From NCBI GenBank assembly GCA_965197795.1, contig OZ240228.1, positions 620,001-684,000 of the forward strand: a DNA stretch of 64,000 nucleotides. The letters are read 5' to 3'. A model generated the notes under the pieces. The model was not told the origin of the DNA, searched no databases, and worked only from the letters and a program-made list of their open reading frames with translations. A program made the position numbers and the translations under genes. Positions 35,679 to 44,204 of this stretch are shown piece after piece (within the stretch, counting starts at the first letter, position 1; every line of letters begins with the position of its first letter). The stretch is from WHTK01 sp965197795. GTDB lineage: Bacteria; Chloroflexota; Dehalococcoidia; DSTF01; WHTK01.

Positions 35679-37868
35679 CTAGGAGTCAATCCACGGGTCG
35701 AGCGCCTTGCGCTGTAGATCACTGAGGACGAGGTCGTCGCCCTGAATTGCAGCATTGAGTCGCCGCCCTAGCGCTTTACCTGACCTGGTCCGAACATTCT
35801 CAGCGACGATGAGAGACAGCACCGCCGTGTCGCTGACGGCTTCGAGGAAGGCCGCGACAGGCCAGTTCCTCCGTCCGAATGCCTCGACAACCGCTCTTCT
35901 CAGAACCCGGCCTCGGCCGAGCACGCCGCTACGAGTCAGCCGCCGCAACACCTGCCGTGGCCCCGGGAGGACGCGTTCCAGCTTGTCCCAGTCCTCGTCA
36001 TCGAGGCGACCCTCCTCGGCCGAGTCATGAACAGTTTGAAAGACCTCGGCCACAAGGGAACTCGCGGATAGTCGTGTGTCATGGAAGCCAACACCAAGTG
36101 CCAATGCATGGACCGAGCTACCCTCGGCGGTGGAGGGATCTATGCTCTTGGCGATCCCGCCCCAACGACTATTCTCAAGGACACGAATCTGACGATCTCC
36201 AGGCCGAAGCCGCTCTAGGACGAGCCTGGCGAGCGCCGCAGAGGGCCTCTCGCTCCTAGCGAGCCATGAAACGCCTTGCTCCGGATGCGCACGCAGTGTG
36301 GAGATCCAATCCGACCCCGTCTGAAGGGCCCCGTCCCACTCGGCGCCTTCGCCCAGCACGTCGAAGGCCGCGTCGATCGCGCGTGGTCCAGCGCACCCAG
36401 CGAGGTCAGCCAGGCCAACGGGTTGACTTGCCACGACCACGGCACGAACCGCCGCAACGATCAACAGCTCATCGATCTTAGTCGTAGGGAGCCACGCCAA
36501 GGCACGACACCTAGCACCTTCCGATTGCCAGAGGGACGGCTCCCCCAGAATTGAGGGGCGTAGATCGAAGGCCCTCAACGCGACCGCATCTGGTGACGAC
36601 CGGATGAGAGCGACGAACGCGTCCCCATCCAAATGTTCTGCCGAGAGTCGAAGCAGTGCTTCACACGCGGGTGCCGTTGCGAAGGCTGGGAATTCGCTCA
36701 GGAATACTCCGAACTCTGCTTCAGGCGCAGACAGAGCCTTCGAGAACGTGCTGGTCAGTGAGCGTCCCCACTCCGGGAAGGCAGATGCGCCTGTCAGCCG
36801 CGACAAAACTGACAGCCGATCAAGACTCGTAAGAGGATCAGCGAGGCTCGACGCGGATTCGTCGAGTGCCCAGGACTTCAGTGCCTGGGCCGATGACCGT
36901 CGCGGGTACGAGACACTGACCATCTCCAGCAAGGACTGCCAATCCACGGGGTCCGACAAGTCCTGGGAGATCCGTTGGAGTTGTGCCAAGCGCCCGAACG
37001 ATGACCGGGCCGGTTCTAGCTCTGGTCCGAATCGCCATGCGAAGGCTCTCAACTGCCGCATGACATCATGATCTGGGCGGAGGCAGTCGGCCCACGTGGC
37101 CGAAGTTGAATGAACTCGAGATCCATCAATCAGGACATATCCGTCGGACGGTGTGGAACGCTCAATCGTGCTTGCACGATCTTGCGGCACGACCTGCAGA
37201 TCGAACGGGCGCCCCGCGACGTGGCGCAAGGACAGGGCCCCGGTGCAAAATGAGAAGCGCTCGCGAAGCTCCCGCCACTGAAGTGCCCACACACTAAGCA
37301 AAAGCTCCTCGTACTCACTCGAGGACTCAGCTGGCAGGAGAATCGGCAGGAGCGAGCTATCGTTGCTGTACAGGGCCTCGAAGATCTCCCCGGTAAGGTT
37401 GCTGTGCTCGGTGAACAAGGAGGGCGTTGGCTCAGGCGAATACTCGGCGAGATCGTCCTCGTTGATCTCAAGTGGACTCCCATAGTCAGAGGCTTGCTCC
37501 GTAGTCATTGGAAACCGGAACCACTTGGCGAGGTTCGCCACGCCCTGCATCTCCAGTTGCTCGGGAGTCAGGAGTAACGTGTGGGTCCACACTGAGCCTG
37601 GTCGTCCACCTCCGGTTGCCAACCAAGTCCGCGCGAACGCGTAGATGTGCTCGCCAGGCACAGGATAGCCGGTTATATAGCTCTCGAAGCCACGAGTCCT
37701 AGCGCTCGATCCGGACAGGTCAGATAGACCAAGGAGGGCCCGCTCCCCATCCCTGGACAAGCGGTGGGAGGTCGCGAGCAGCGCGTGCCCGTTTCGGTAG
37801 CCATGCAAGGCTTGCGCAACATAGATGGTACCGCCACCGCTCATCTCGATGTCAGGCTTGATCGACAT
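35679..37868 (-). CDS. GTPase-associated protein 1 (GAP1)-like protein
   Basis: A protein of about 729 residues from the ATG at 37868; an upstream Met at 37928 would add 20 low-quality residues. The N-terminal 'VAQALHGYRNGHALLATSHR', 'YITGYPVPGEHIYAFARTW' and 'VWTHTLLL' fit the GAP1-N2 domain of the double-GTPase conflict systems described by Aravind and co-workers; a helical middle and C-terminal part follow. It overlaps the preceding GTPase gene by 17 nt and is last in a six-gene operon. In that model GAP1 acts as a scaffold or GTPase regulator. Family recognised from memory; role untested. Confidence 0.72.
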   Translation of the reverse strand: MSIKPDIEMSGGGTIYVAQALHGYRNGHALLATSHRLSRDGERALLGLSDLSGSSARTRGFESYITGYPVPGEHIYAFARTWLATGGGRPGSVWTHTLLLTPEQLEMQGVANLAKWFRFPMTTEQASDYGSPLEINEDDLAEYSPEPTPSLFTEHSNLTGEIFEALYSNDSSLLPILLPAESSSEYEELLLSVWALQWRELRERFSFCTGALSLRHVAGRPFDLQVVPQDRASTIERSTPSDGYVLIDGSRVHSTSATWADCLRPDHDVMRQLRAFAWRFGPELEPARSSFGRLAQLQRISQDLSDPVDWQSLLEMVSVSYPRRSSAQALKSWALDESASSLADPLTSLDRLSVLSRLTGASAFPEWGRSLTSTFSKALSAPEAEFGVFLSEFPAFATAPACEALLRLSAEHLDGDAFVALIRSSPDAVALRAFDLRPSILGEPSLWQSEGARCRALAWLPTTKIDELLIVAAVRAVVVASQPVGLADLAGCAGPRAIDAAFDVLGEGAEWDGALQTGSDWISTLRAHPEQGVSWLARSERPSAALARLVLERLRPGDRQIRVLENSRWGGIAKSIDPSTAEGSSVHALALGVGFHDTRLSASSLVAEVFQTVHDSAEEGRLDDEDWDKLERVLPGPRQVLRRLTRSGVLGRGRVLRRAVVEAFGRRNWPVAAFLEAVSDTAVLSLIVAENVRTRSGKALGRRLNAAIQGDDLVLSDLQRKALDPWIDS

Positions 37869-38712
37869 GGAGGACCCACCGGAGGGGTGCAGTGATGTCG
37901 TGTGACGATGCGGAGTTGCCGAGCACAACTTGAATCCGGTCTGAAGCCTTGTCGTAAGCTTTGAGACGATCGCCGTCCTCAGGGATCTGGCCCCCCTGAG
38001 CAGAAATTCCGTAGACGCGAAAGTCGAGTCGCGAGAGAGCGCTGTTCAGGAATTGGTCAAGCAGGGGAAGCTCTTTGGCGAGCCACACTGACGGGATGCC
38101 TTGATCGCTCACCAGATCCCAGGCGGACACGATTAGCGCTAGCCTAAAGCGCTTCTTGTCAATGTGACCGCAGAGAAGCTGGAGGAGATCGACAAGCTTC
38201 ACCTGCGGCGGCACCTTATCGGGACTCCACTCGCTTTCCGCAGATTCGTCCGCTGCATCAGCTTCGAGAAGTGACGGCGTCCCCTCCCCGGCAACATCTT
38301 GTGCGTCCGGGATCGACCAGTGTGCGGTTATTTTGCTGGGGTGAACGAAGAGCAACACACCTGTAGAAGTGCGCACGAATTCCGAAAAGACCTCCGTCCA
38401 TCGGCGGTCAGCGAGGCTCCTGTCGATCGATTCCCCGGCGAGGTCGGGTACGACGATCTCCTTAGTCGGCTCCCCGCTGAGGGACCTTATTTTGATCGTG
38501 GAGATATCCTCAGCGCTGCTCGTCGTTCGGTGAGCCTCTTCAACGCGTAGCCAACCACCGCGTAGCGTGTTCAGGTGCTCCATTGACTCACCTGCGGCGT
38601 CTAGCGCGAGGGCATCCGCGACATCTTGGCTAACGATGACATGCCACAGAGCTGCAACAAACGTCGTCTTCCCGGATCCGGGAAGACCGACAAGCAGCGC
38701 TTGATGCGTCAC
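37852..38712 (-). CDS. Double-GTPase system, second GTPase
   Basis: A 286-residue P-loop GTPase of the TRAFAC type. Walker A is 'LLVGLPGSGKTTF' at residues 7-18, a Walker B-like strand 'EIVVPDLAGES' near 88, and 'LIVSAWDLVSD' near 194 in the place of the NKxD specificity motif. Its start overlaps the stop of the other GTPase (ATGA-type, 4 nt). Paired GTPases encoded side by side with GAP1 define the DO-GTPase systems, thought to switch conflict effectors on by GTP. Which of the two is DO-GTPase1 or 2 is not certain. Confidence 0.78.
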   Translation of the reverse strand: MTHQALLVGLPGSGKTTFVAALWHVIVSQDVADALALDAAGESMEHLNTLRGGWLRVEEAHRTTSSAEDISTIKIRSLSGEPTKEIVVPDLAGESIDRSLADRRWTEVFSEFVRTSTGVLLFVHPSKITAHWSIPDAQDVAGEGTPSLLEADAADESAESEWSPDKVPPQVKLVDLLQLLCGHIDKKRFRLALIVSAWDLVSDQGIPSVWLAKELPLLDQFLNSALSRLDFRVYGISAQGGQIPEDGDRLKAYDKASDRIQVVLGNSASSHDITAPLRWVLHVDQA

Positions 38713-39608
38713 TGGACCCTCTGCGAACCCGCAGATCGAAAGCGATCGAACTCGCGGACGGCCTTAATACTCGGGAACACGGACCCCTCCACTAGCATTG
38801 GTCGGCGAGCCGAACCAAGCCAGATTCGGAGAACTTCGTCCAGGTTCCATCCACGATCCAGAGCGGAACCACGATCCGGGCGAGCCGCCGTCTTTATGAA
38901 GCGAAGCTCACCTAAGCGGGTCCCGTGTTTGCGACGGAGATCCTCTTCGAACTTGCTCACGAACCCGTCAAGGCGGTCAGCGCCGTCGCTCTTCCCCGCG
39001 GCGTCCCACTTCGTGTAGATGACTGATGTCACAGCCCTGTCAACCCCAGCGTCCAGAATGCTCTGAATCAGCAGATCGGTCTCGTGGTAGGCCTCCTGTC
39101 GCAGGTCCAGTTTGCCGAAGCTCTCGCCATTCACGAGGAATGCAATATGGTCGGCCCGCAGGAGGAGTGGGTGCGACTTGGCTTCCCGGACATCGTCTCG
39201 CATTAGGCGGAACACCTCGCCAGGACAGTCGGCGATTAGGACGTCTCGCGGCTGCGTGAGCCCGTCAACAGGGGCGAGTCGAAGGTGCAAGAACTTGTCC
39301 CGGTCTGTTATCGGTGTTCTCGGCGTCGTTGGGGTCCTTCGACCAGAAGCGATCCGAGCGGAATGGACGCGCTGCTCAAACCCATGGAGAGTCTGGGACC
39401 AGGCATATCGATGGTCAGCAAACGGCCCCTCAAGGAACTTCTCGTAAATCTCGGCGAGCAACGTCGTCTTCCCGACGCCAGCAAGGCCTACTGGAATAAT
39501 GACTCTTGTAACGGACGAACGGGTCGTCTGGTTCGCCTCTGCGGGAGTTAGAGCGTCCCCAGACGGCAACTCGAAGAAACTCTCCGCGACATCGTTCGAA
39601 TTTGCCAT
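38709..39608 (-). CDS. Double-GTPase system, first GTPase
   Basis: A 299-residue GTPase. Walker A 'IPVGLAGVGKTTLLAEIY' lies at residues 38-55, Walker B 'DVLIADCPGEVF' near 127, and 'SVIYTKWDAAGKSDG' supplies a TKWD motif in place of NKxD. Arg/Lys-rich surface near the C-terminus ('KFEEDLRRKHGTRLGELRFI'). It follows the helical protein gene by 6 nt and overlaps the next GTPase by 4 nt. The two GTPases differ strongly in sequence, so they are not a recent duplication. Confidence 0.78.
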   Translation of the reverse strand: MANSNDVAESFFELPSGDALTPAEANQTTRSSVTRVIIPVGLAGVGKTTLLAEIYEKFLEGPFADHRYAWSQTLHGFEQRVHSARIASGRRTPTTPRTPITDRDKFLHLRLAPVDGLTQPRDVLIADCPGEVFRLMRDDVREAKSHPLLLRADHIAFLVNGESFGKLDLRQEAYHETDLLIQSILDAGVDRAVTSVIYTKWDAAGKSDGADRLDGFVSKFEEDLRRKHGTRLGELRFIKTAARPDRGSALDRGWNLDEVLRIWLGSARRPMLVEGSVFPSIKAVREFDRFRSAGSQRVQ

Positions 39609-39614
39609 CGAACG

Positions 39615-40742
39615 TCACTCCTTGCCAGGTTCGGAGCTTGTCAGGCGCTTGGCTAGCGACAGTTCGCGCAAAAAGTGCAATCCGATTTCCTCCGGCGCCG
39701 CCGCAAAGTCTGTCGTGAGTGCTGTCCGGTCCTGAAGGGCCTGATGCCAGTCGCCATCATCGGAAACCGTGCCAATCATCCGCAAACCAGCGAGCATCGG
39801 GAAGAAGCGCTCTCGGCCCTCCGGCGCTAGCAGTAACTTTTTCGAGGCTCGCCAGTCGAGCGTAGTCGCCTCCATAGCGTCCCTGACTGTGAGCCGTTGA
39901 GGAGCTTTCCTTTTCGCTGACGACAACACGTGCCGCAGGTACTCGATCGAGGCCGCCGGTGGTACTCCGCATGCGACGAGACTCTCTAGCTCCCGAGCCG
40001 AAGGGAGAAGGAGTTCTGCCGTTGTTGCCTGACCGCGCGGCTTATTTAGGTCCCCCGAGTAGCCGTTAATGACCCACCAAAGAATGTCGTTCTCTTCCGA
40101 GAGCGCAATCTGGTTCTGGATCAATCCCTCGTCGCCAGTGAATGCGACTTCTGCCACCCTCTTGAGGTGCTTCGTGAGAGTCGAAACGGCGTTGTTCAGG
40201 GTCTCCATTGCTGAAGCTTGGTCAGTCTGGGCAAGAGCCTCCGTGACCTGACGGGACAGCTTCGTCATTTCACTCGCGTGGCTCGATGTGAAGGCAGCCT
40301 TCTGCGGTGCGTCGGGAGAAAGTGGAACACGCATCGCGCGGCGTTTGAGATAGTCGTGCCCGAGTGAAACTAGACCTGGCGTGGCTTCCGGTTCGCGGTC
40401 CCCAAACGTACTCGTAGCCACGCAGAGCGCCGCAGCATCGGCAACCGATCCTTCGTTTGCGAACAGCTGAACGATTGCCGAGGCTGCTAGAACTTGCATC
40501 TCGACGTGGTTGCCGACCATCGGGACCGACGCGTCTCCCTGCTGGAGAACCCGAGATATCTCTTGGCGCTCCTCCTCGGGGACCGATTCAACTTGAACAG
40601 CAGCCGCTGAGAGGCGGAGTGCCTTCTTCGGCTCGGTAGCCCAGCGAACCAACGCCTCTACCGCGTCCCATCGGCTTCTGGCGACAGCGTCCACCAGCTC
40701 TACATTTACCTTTCCGAGCCACGCGGAGAAGTAGTCGTGCAT
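39615..40742 (-). CDS. All-helical GTPase-associated protein (GASH-like)
   Basis: A 375-residue, largely helical protein starting at the ATG at 40742 ('MHDYFSAWLGKVNVELVDAV'); earlier Mets lie in the preceding gene and are discarded. Position, length and helical content fit the GASH family of GTPase-associated systems. The middle has 'LIQNQIALSEENDILWWVIN' and a segment rich in Leu and Glu. It may carry signals between the GTPases and an effector. It starts 7 nt after the preceding stop. Assignment rests on context and general likeness. Confidence 0.62.
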   Translation of the reverse strand: MHDYFSAWLGKVNVELVDAVARSRWDAVEALVRWATEPKKALRLSAAAVQVESVPEEERQEISRVLQQGDASVPMVGNHVEMQVLAASAIVQLFANEGSVADAAALCVATSTFGDREPEATPGLVSLGHDYLKRRAMRVPLSPDAPQKAAFTSSHASEMTKLSRQVTEALAQTDQASAMETLNNAVSTLTKHLKRVAEVAFTGDEGLIQNQIALSEENDILWWVINGYSGDLNKPRGQATTAELLLPSARELESLVACGVPPAASIEYLRHVLSSAKRKAPQRLTVRDAMEATTLDWRASKKLLLAPEGRERFFPMLAGLRMIGTVSDDGDWHQALQDRTALTTDFAAAPEEIGLHFLRELSLAKRLTSSEPGKE

Positions 40743-40749
40743 TAGGGGA

Positions 40750-41346
40750 TTACTCCAGTTCAGACGGTGGTTGAGCCGGGATATCTTGACTCTCTTGAGC
40801 TGTCGCGGTCCACAGTTCCGCGAGCAGTTTAGCGCGGCTGGCTCTCTCGAAGACAGCGCGAGCTGCCTCCTTTCGGGAAAGAGAGTCATCATCTTCTTTG
40901 AAGAGGTCTAGTCGCATGGCGAGGGAGCGACGCGTTATGCTCGGCAACGCCAGGAAGGCATATGCAAGCCTCGTCCGAGGCGGCATGACTCGCAGCTTCC
41001 CCTGCAAGCTACGGATCATCTCGTCCAGCGCCGCGGACACCTGAACTGCCGATTCTACGACCACGGCGGCGACACTAGGCGAGACGCTTCGTCCGTGCAC
41101 AACTGGATTCGCAGCCGTGAGTACATGCCGAATCGCCCTTACCGTCTTGGCGTCGAACCCCCTCTGTGACTTCAATACATCAAGAATGGAGTCGGATCCA
41201 AGGCGATGCTGGTTGGGAGCAAGGTAGGTCATCAACCATTCGAGGCGTGCTTCAATCTTCCTCCGAGCGACGACCAGTGCCACCTCCGGCTGGTCGTCCA
41301 GTTCCAGGTCCTCAATCCGCAAGGGTGCGAACGGCGGGTTAGTCAT
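40750..41346 (-). CDS. Helical protein of the double-GTPase operon (DUF4145/HEPN-like)
   Basis: A 198-residue protein from the ATG at 41346 ('MTNPPFAPLRIEDLELDDQP'), which overlaps the preceding stop by 8 nt. 'ALVVARRKIEARLEWLMTYL' followed by 'IRHVLTAANPVVHGRSVSPS' has the look of DUF4145/HEPN-related domains, in which an N-x(3-4)-H-G is common. If HEPN-like, it could be an RNase effector, but the catalytic R-x4-6-H is not obvious. The C-terminal 70 residues are charged and helical. Confidence 0.6.
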   Translation of the reverse strand: MTNPPFAPLRIEDLELDDQPEVALVVARRKIEARLEWLMTYLAPNQHRLGSDSILDVLKSQRGFDAKTVRAIRHVLTAANPVVHGRSVSPSVAAVVVESAVQVSAALDEMIRSLQGKLRVMPPRTRLAYAFLALPSITRRSLAMRLDLFKEDDDSLSRKEAARAVFERASRAKLLAELWTATAQESQDIPAQPPSELE

Positions 41347-41698
41347 TCGCGCCCTCTTCTTCCGAGGCGAATTCCAATGGCGGGAGTTCGAACACAATCG
41401 CCGCTTGTCCGATGCCCTCCGCCGCCGTACGACCCGCTTCGCGTGTCCTCACGTCGTCAAAGTCGACTCCGCCTCCGCCAGGGAACAGGATCCTTTGAAC
41501 GAATGGGAGAAGCGGTGCGACCAGCAGTCCGGCCAGCAGCACGATCGTCTCAGTTGTCGGTTCCACCACCTCGGCACCAAAGTCAAAGGACCGTATTACC
41601 ACGTACGCACCGAACGCAGTCACGATCAACGCCCAAATGAGGTAGACCACTCCGAGAATTCCTCTAAGCCACCCGGGGAGATCGGCTAATCTCAGCAC
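41339..41698 (-). CDS. Two-helix membrane protein, first gene of the double-GTPase operon
   Basis: A 119-residue protein with membrane segments near residues 10-32 ('ILGVVYLIWALIVTAFGAYV') and 46-64 ('TETIVLLAGLLVAPLLPFV'), then a soluble tail with 'FPGGGGVDFDDVRTREAGRT'. It may anchor the GTPase assembly at the membrane or be a membrane effector. Overlap with the next gene by 8 nt ties it to the operon. No family name known. Confidence 0.65.
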   Translation of the reverse strand: MLRLADLPGWLRGILGVVYLIWALIVTAFGAYVVIRSFDFGAEVVEPTTETIVLLAGLLVAPLLPFVQRILFPGGGGVDFDDVRTREAGRTAAEGIGQAAIVFELPPLEFASEEEGAND

Positions 41699-42182
41699 AC
41701 ACTAGCGCTCCTACTCGCTGCCGAGTCTACTCTTGGTCTGAACGCCTTCGCTACTGTCACCGCCTCCATCATCATCGCCAGCGAGGGCGACTATCAAAAA
41801 CACGTGACGGGAAGCATCAGGAAGCTCACGTTTTGCACAGGGTAACCTCCATAGACGACCAGCAGGCGTGCAGTGCTTGCTTGATGAGTTGGGTGGAGCG
41901 GAAGGATTGGCCGCCCTCCTGAACCCCCCGCGGGCCCTCCTCCTGCATTATTCGGCGCGGCACTGACTTGCACAACCTGCAGCTATCCGTGGGGCGAGCC
42001 CCTACCCCTTAAGCACCTGCGCTGGTCGGATTCCAGACCGTAAGAGCACAGCAAGGCGTAGAGTACAGTTGGCAGGGCAAATCCACTGACGGTCCTATCA
42101 TTTAATTGAGGTGGAATACTTGGCAGATGGGATGTAGGTCAGAACCGCATTTGCTCAGGTATTTGATGGGCTCCTGCCCGGC
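41699..42182. repeat. Intergenic region with recombinase-associated repeat, copy C
   Basis: No gene seen. The promoter of the GTPase operon should lie in the first 150 bp, but no hexamers stand out. At 42084-42140 is a diverged copy of the recombinase repeat ('GGAATACTTGGCAGATGGGA'), 45 nt before the stop of recombinase copy 4, the same order as at 12.9 kb. Confidence 0.5.
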
Positions 42183-43085
42183 CTAGCTCGTTCCAGCCAG
42201 CTGCATCGCCGGGCTGAAGGTAGCGTGCGCCTTTGCCGCCTGCTCTGAGTCGTAGGTCGCGGAGTAGCGACGGACCATCATCGGGCTCGAGTGACCAAGG
42301 AGGTACTGGACATCGAGCTCGCGGGCACTGGCACGGATGGCCCAGGTGGCGAAGGTGTGGCGGAAGCGGTGGGGGTTGACCTGGCTGACGCCGGCCCTCC
42401 GGCCGTGGCGAGTGAACATAACGTTCATGTGGTGGTTCCGCAAGGGCCGTCCGTCCACCGTCTGGAACAGAGGCCCGTCTGACCAACCCCGGAATCCGTC
42501 CAGATATCCTCGAAGGGCTTCAAGCGCCACATCGCTGATCGCCGTCCAGCGCTGCTTCCTGCCCTTCCCCTGCAGGACCCGAACCCGATGCTGGTCCAGG
42601 AGGACGTCGTCGAGGTGAATCGAGACCAGCTCGCTGGAGCGGACCCCCGTATCTAGTAGGAAGAACACCATCGCCTTCATCCGGCTGCCGACGTAAGTCC
42701 TTGGGTCGCAGGCCCCGAGGAGCGCGGTGATGTCCTCTTCCGCAAAGGGCTGGATGACCTTCTGCTCGCGGCGGACCATCGGCACCCGCATGAAGGGGTT
42801 CTCCTCGACGTAGTCCAGGCGGCGGCACCAGGAGAAGAAGGCCTTGACCTCACGCTGACGGCGGTGCTGAGTACCGGCGCTCACGCCGCGGTCGCGGACC
42901 CAGCCCATGAACAGGTAGACATGGGCCGGCCCGAAGGCCTCAATCGAGCCTGGCAGGTCGAGCTCGCGCACCGCCCCTTGGAACTGGCGCAGCGTCTCTG
43001 CATACGACTGGACCGTGCGGTCCGTCTTGCCCTCTACTGTGCAGGCCTTGAGGTAGAGGGGGACGGCCTCTTCGAATGTTTCCAT
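42183..43085 (-). CDS. Tyrosine recombinase, copy 4
   Basis: An intact recombinase with all catalytic residues. It is more diverged than copies 1-3 in the catalytic region (for example 'EEDITALLGACDPRTYVGSR' and 'LDDVLLDQHRVRVLQGKGRK') but shares the N-terminus of copies 1 and 3 and the longer C-terminus 'MQLAGTS' of copy 3. GGAGG lies before the ATG at 43085. It stands between the GTPase operon and the type III-like restriction genes. Confidence 0.92.
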   Translation of the reverse strand: METFEEAVPLYLKACTVEGKTDRTVQSYAETLRQFQGAVRELDLPGSIEAFGPAHVYLFMGWVRDRGVSAGTQHRRQREVKAFFSWCRRLDYVEENPFMRVPMVRREQKVIQPFAEEDITALLGACDPRTYVGSRMKAMVFFLLDTGVRSSELVSIHLDDVLLDQHRVRVLQGKGRKQRWTAISDVALEALRGYLDGFRGWSDGPLFQTVDGRPLRNHHMNVMFTRHGRRAGVSQVNPHRFRHTFATWAIRASARELDVQYLLGHSSPMMVRRYSATYDSEQAAKAHATFSPAMQLAGTS

Positions 43086-43218
43086 GTGCAACCTCCATTA
43101 ATCCGGTGGTCACACATCACTCCCTCTTGTCGGGGATGAAGTCAAGCTAAAAGACCGGCCGGACTCTCAGATGCCGAAGAGTCGCTAGCTGACGGCGAAG
43201 GCCACCGCTCTGGTCCAG

Positions 43219-43300
43219 ATGGCGACAATGTGGGGAGAGGGGGTGTTGACCCGAACCCCCGCACGCCGGCCGTGAGGCGTGAACATCACCTTCATGTACT
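43219..43300 (-). pseudogene. Degenerate recombinase remnant
   Basis: The minus strand reads 'MKVMFTPHGRRAGV', then 'RVNTPSP', a worn version of the recombinase 'MNVMFTRHGLRAGVSQVNPH'. It lies right after the shared upstream flank of copy 4. Confidence 0.55.
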
Positions 43301-43353
43301 CTTCAGGGGGCGGCGTACGCTAGCGGATATAGGGGAAGGCCGAGGAGGCATCG

Positions 43354-43542
43354 ATGGAGCGACAGACGCTTGTATTTGCCACGGAGCGGGAGACGAAGAA
43401 CACCGTCCGGTTTCAGGAAGAGGCAAGCGGCAAGCCACCGGTGATCGGCACACTGTATGTGCAGCGCTGGGCGCTCGGAGAACCCTTGCCGCAGCGGCTG
43501 ACCGTGACGATTGAGGCCGCAAGCGCGTACGTGACGCCCTGA
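43354..43542 (+). CDS. Small hypothetical protein
   Basis: A 62-residue frame with a strong GAGGAGG ribosome site before its ATG. The sequence ('MERQTLVFATERETKNTVRF', 'PVIGTLYVQRWALGEPLPQR') suggests a compact beta-sheet protein. No family recalled. It stands alone between recombinase and IS3 relics, like cargo of a mobile element. Confidence 0.6.
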   Translation: MERQTLVFATERETKNTVRFQEEASGKPPVIGTLYVQRWALGEPLPQRLTVTIEAASAYVTP

Positions 43543-43710
43543 ACGACCGCAGGCTTGCAGAACCGGCGGATCGGCTAGACCGATTCTAGCTCACTATGAC
43601 TAGGCCTGCGTGTGCCTCCAGGAACGCGGACCACTGAGCGTCGCTACGAGGCAGAACGTGGCCATGCTTTCCGCAGAATCGTCATCACGTCGGCGGTCTT
43701 GACCTGCTCC

Positions 43711-43930
43711 CCGGATTAGGTCCAAGGATTCCTAGAATCCGACTGGGGTTTTCCTAGCCATCTGTTGTGCAAACTCCTGGGGCGTTTGGTTGCCCAGAGC
43801 ACTGTGGGGACGAAGGGCATTGTAGTCGTCTCCACGATGGTCCAGGCCAAGGGAAGGCTCATGAACCAATGCTCGTTGAGGCATTCGTCGCGCAGCCGCC
43901 CGTTGAAGCTCTCGATGTAGTGGGTCTGGG
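43711..43930 (-). pseudogene. IS3-family transposase fragment with internal deletion
   Basis: The last 70 codons of the same OrfB as at 29.0 kb ('YIESFNGRLRDECLNEHW' to 'QQMARKTPVGF'), reversed. A deletion of 10 nt at about 43831 breaks the frame. The presumed IS end lies near 43711. Confidence 0.8.
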
Positions 43931-44002
43931 GCAGCCCTGAGCATCCCGGAGTCGGAGGCCACGTCGGCCTCCGACCATGATGGCGCAGAGCGAACCTCGG
44001 TG

Positions 44003-44082
44003 GGTTCGAGTCCCGGCAAGTGGGCCAAAGTGGACGGTAGACGGAACCGTCTTCGAGATGTGGTTAGGGGCTCTGTGAGGCC
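44003..44082 (+). repeat. tRNA T-arm-like repeat and dispersed repeat side by side
   Basis: 44003-44026 repeats the T-arm-like sequence of 11657-11680 ('GGTTCGAGTCCCGG'). 44045-44082 is a copy of the dispersed repeat with 'ACCGTCTTCGAGATGTGGTT'. Both lie just before the restriction genes. Confidence 0.5.
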
Positions 44083-44204
44083 AACGGGCCCTCGGCCTGG
44101 ACACTATGGTGCGACGGAGCAGGCGCACGCAACCTCTCCTCTACGACAACGGGGCTCCCCCGCCTGAGCCTTGCCACCCATTACCAAGGGGCCTCTAGGG
44201 GTCC

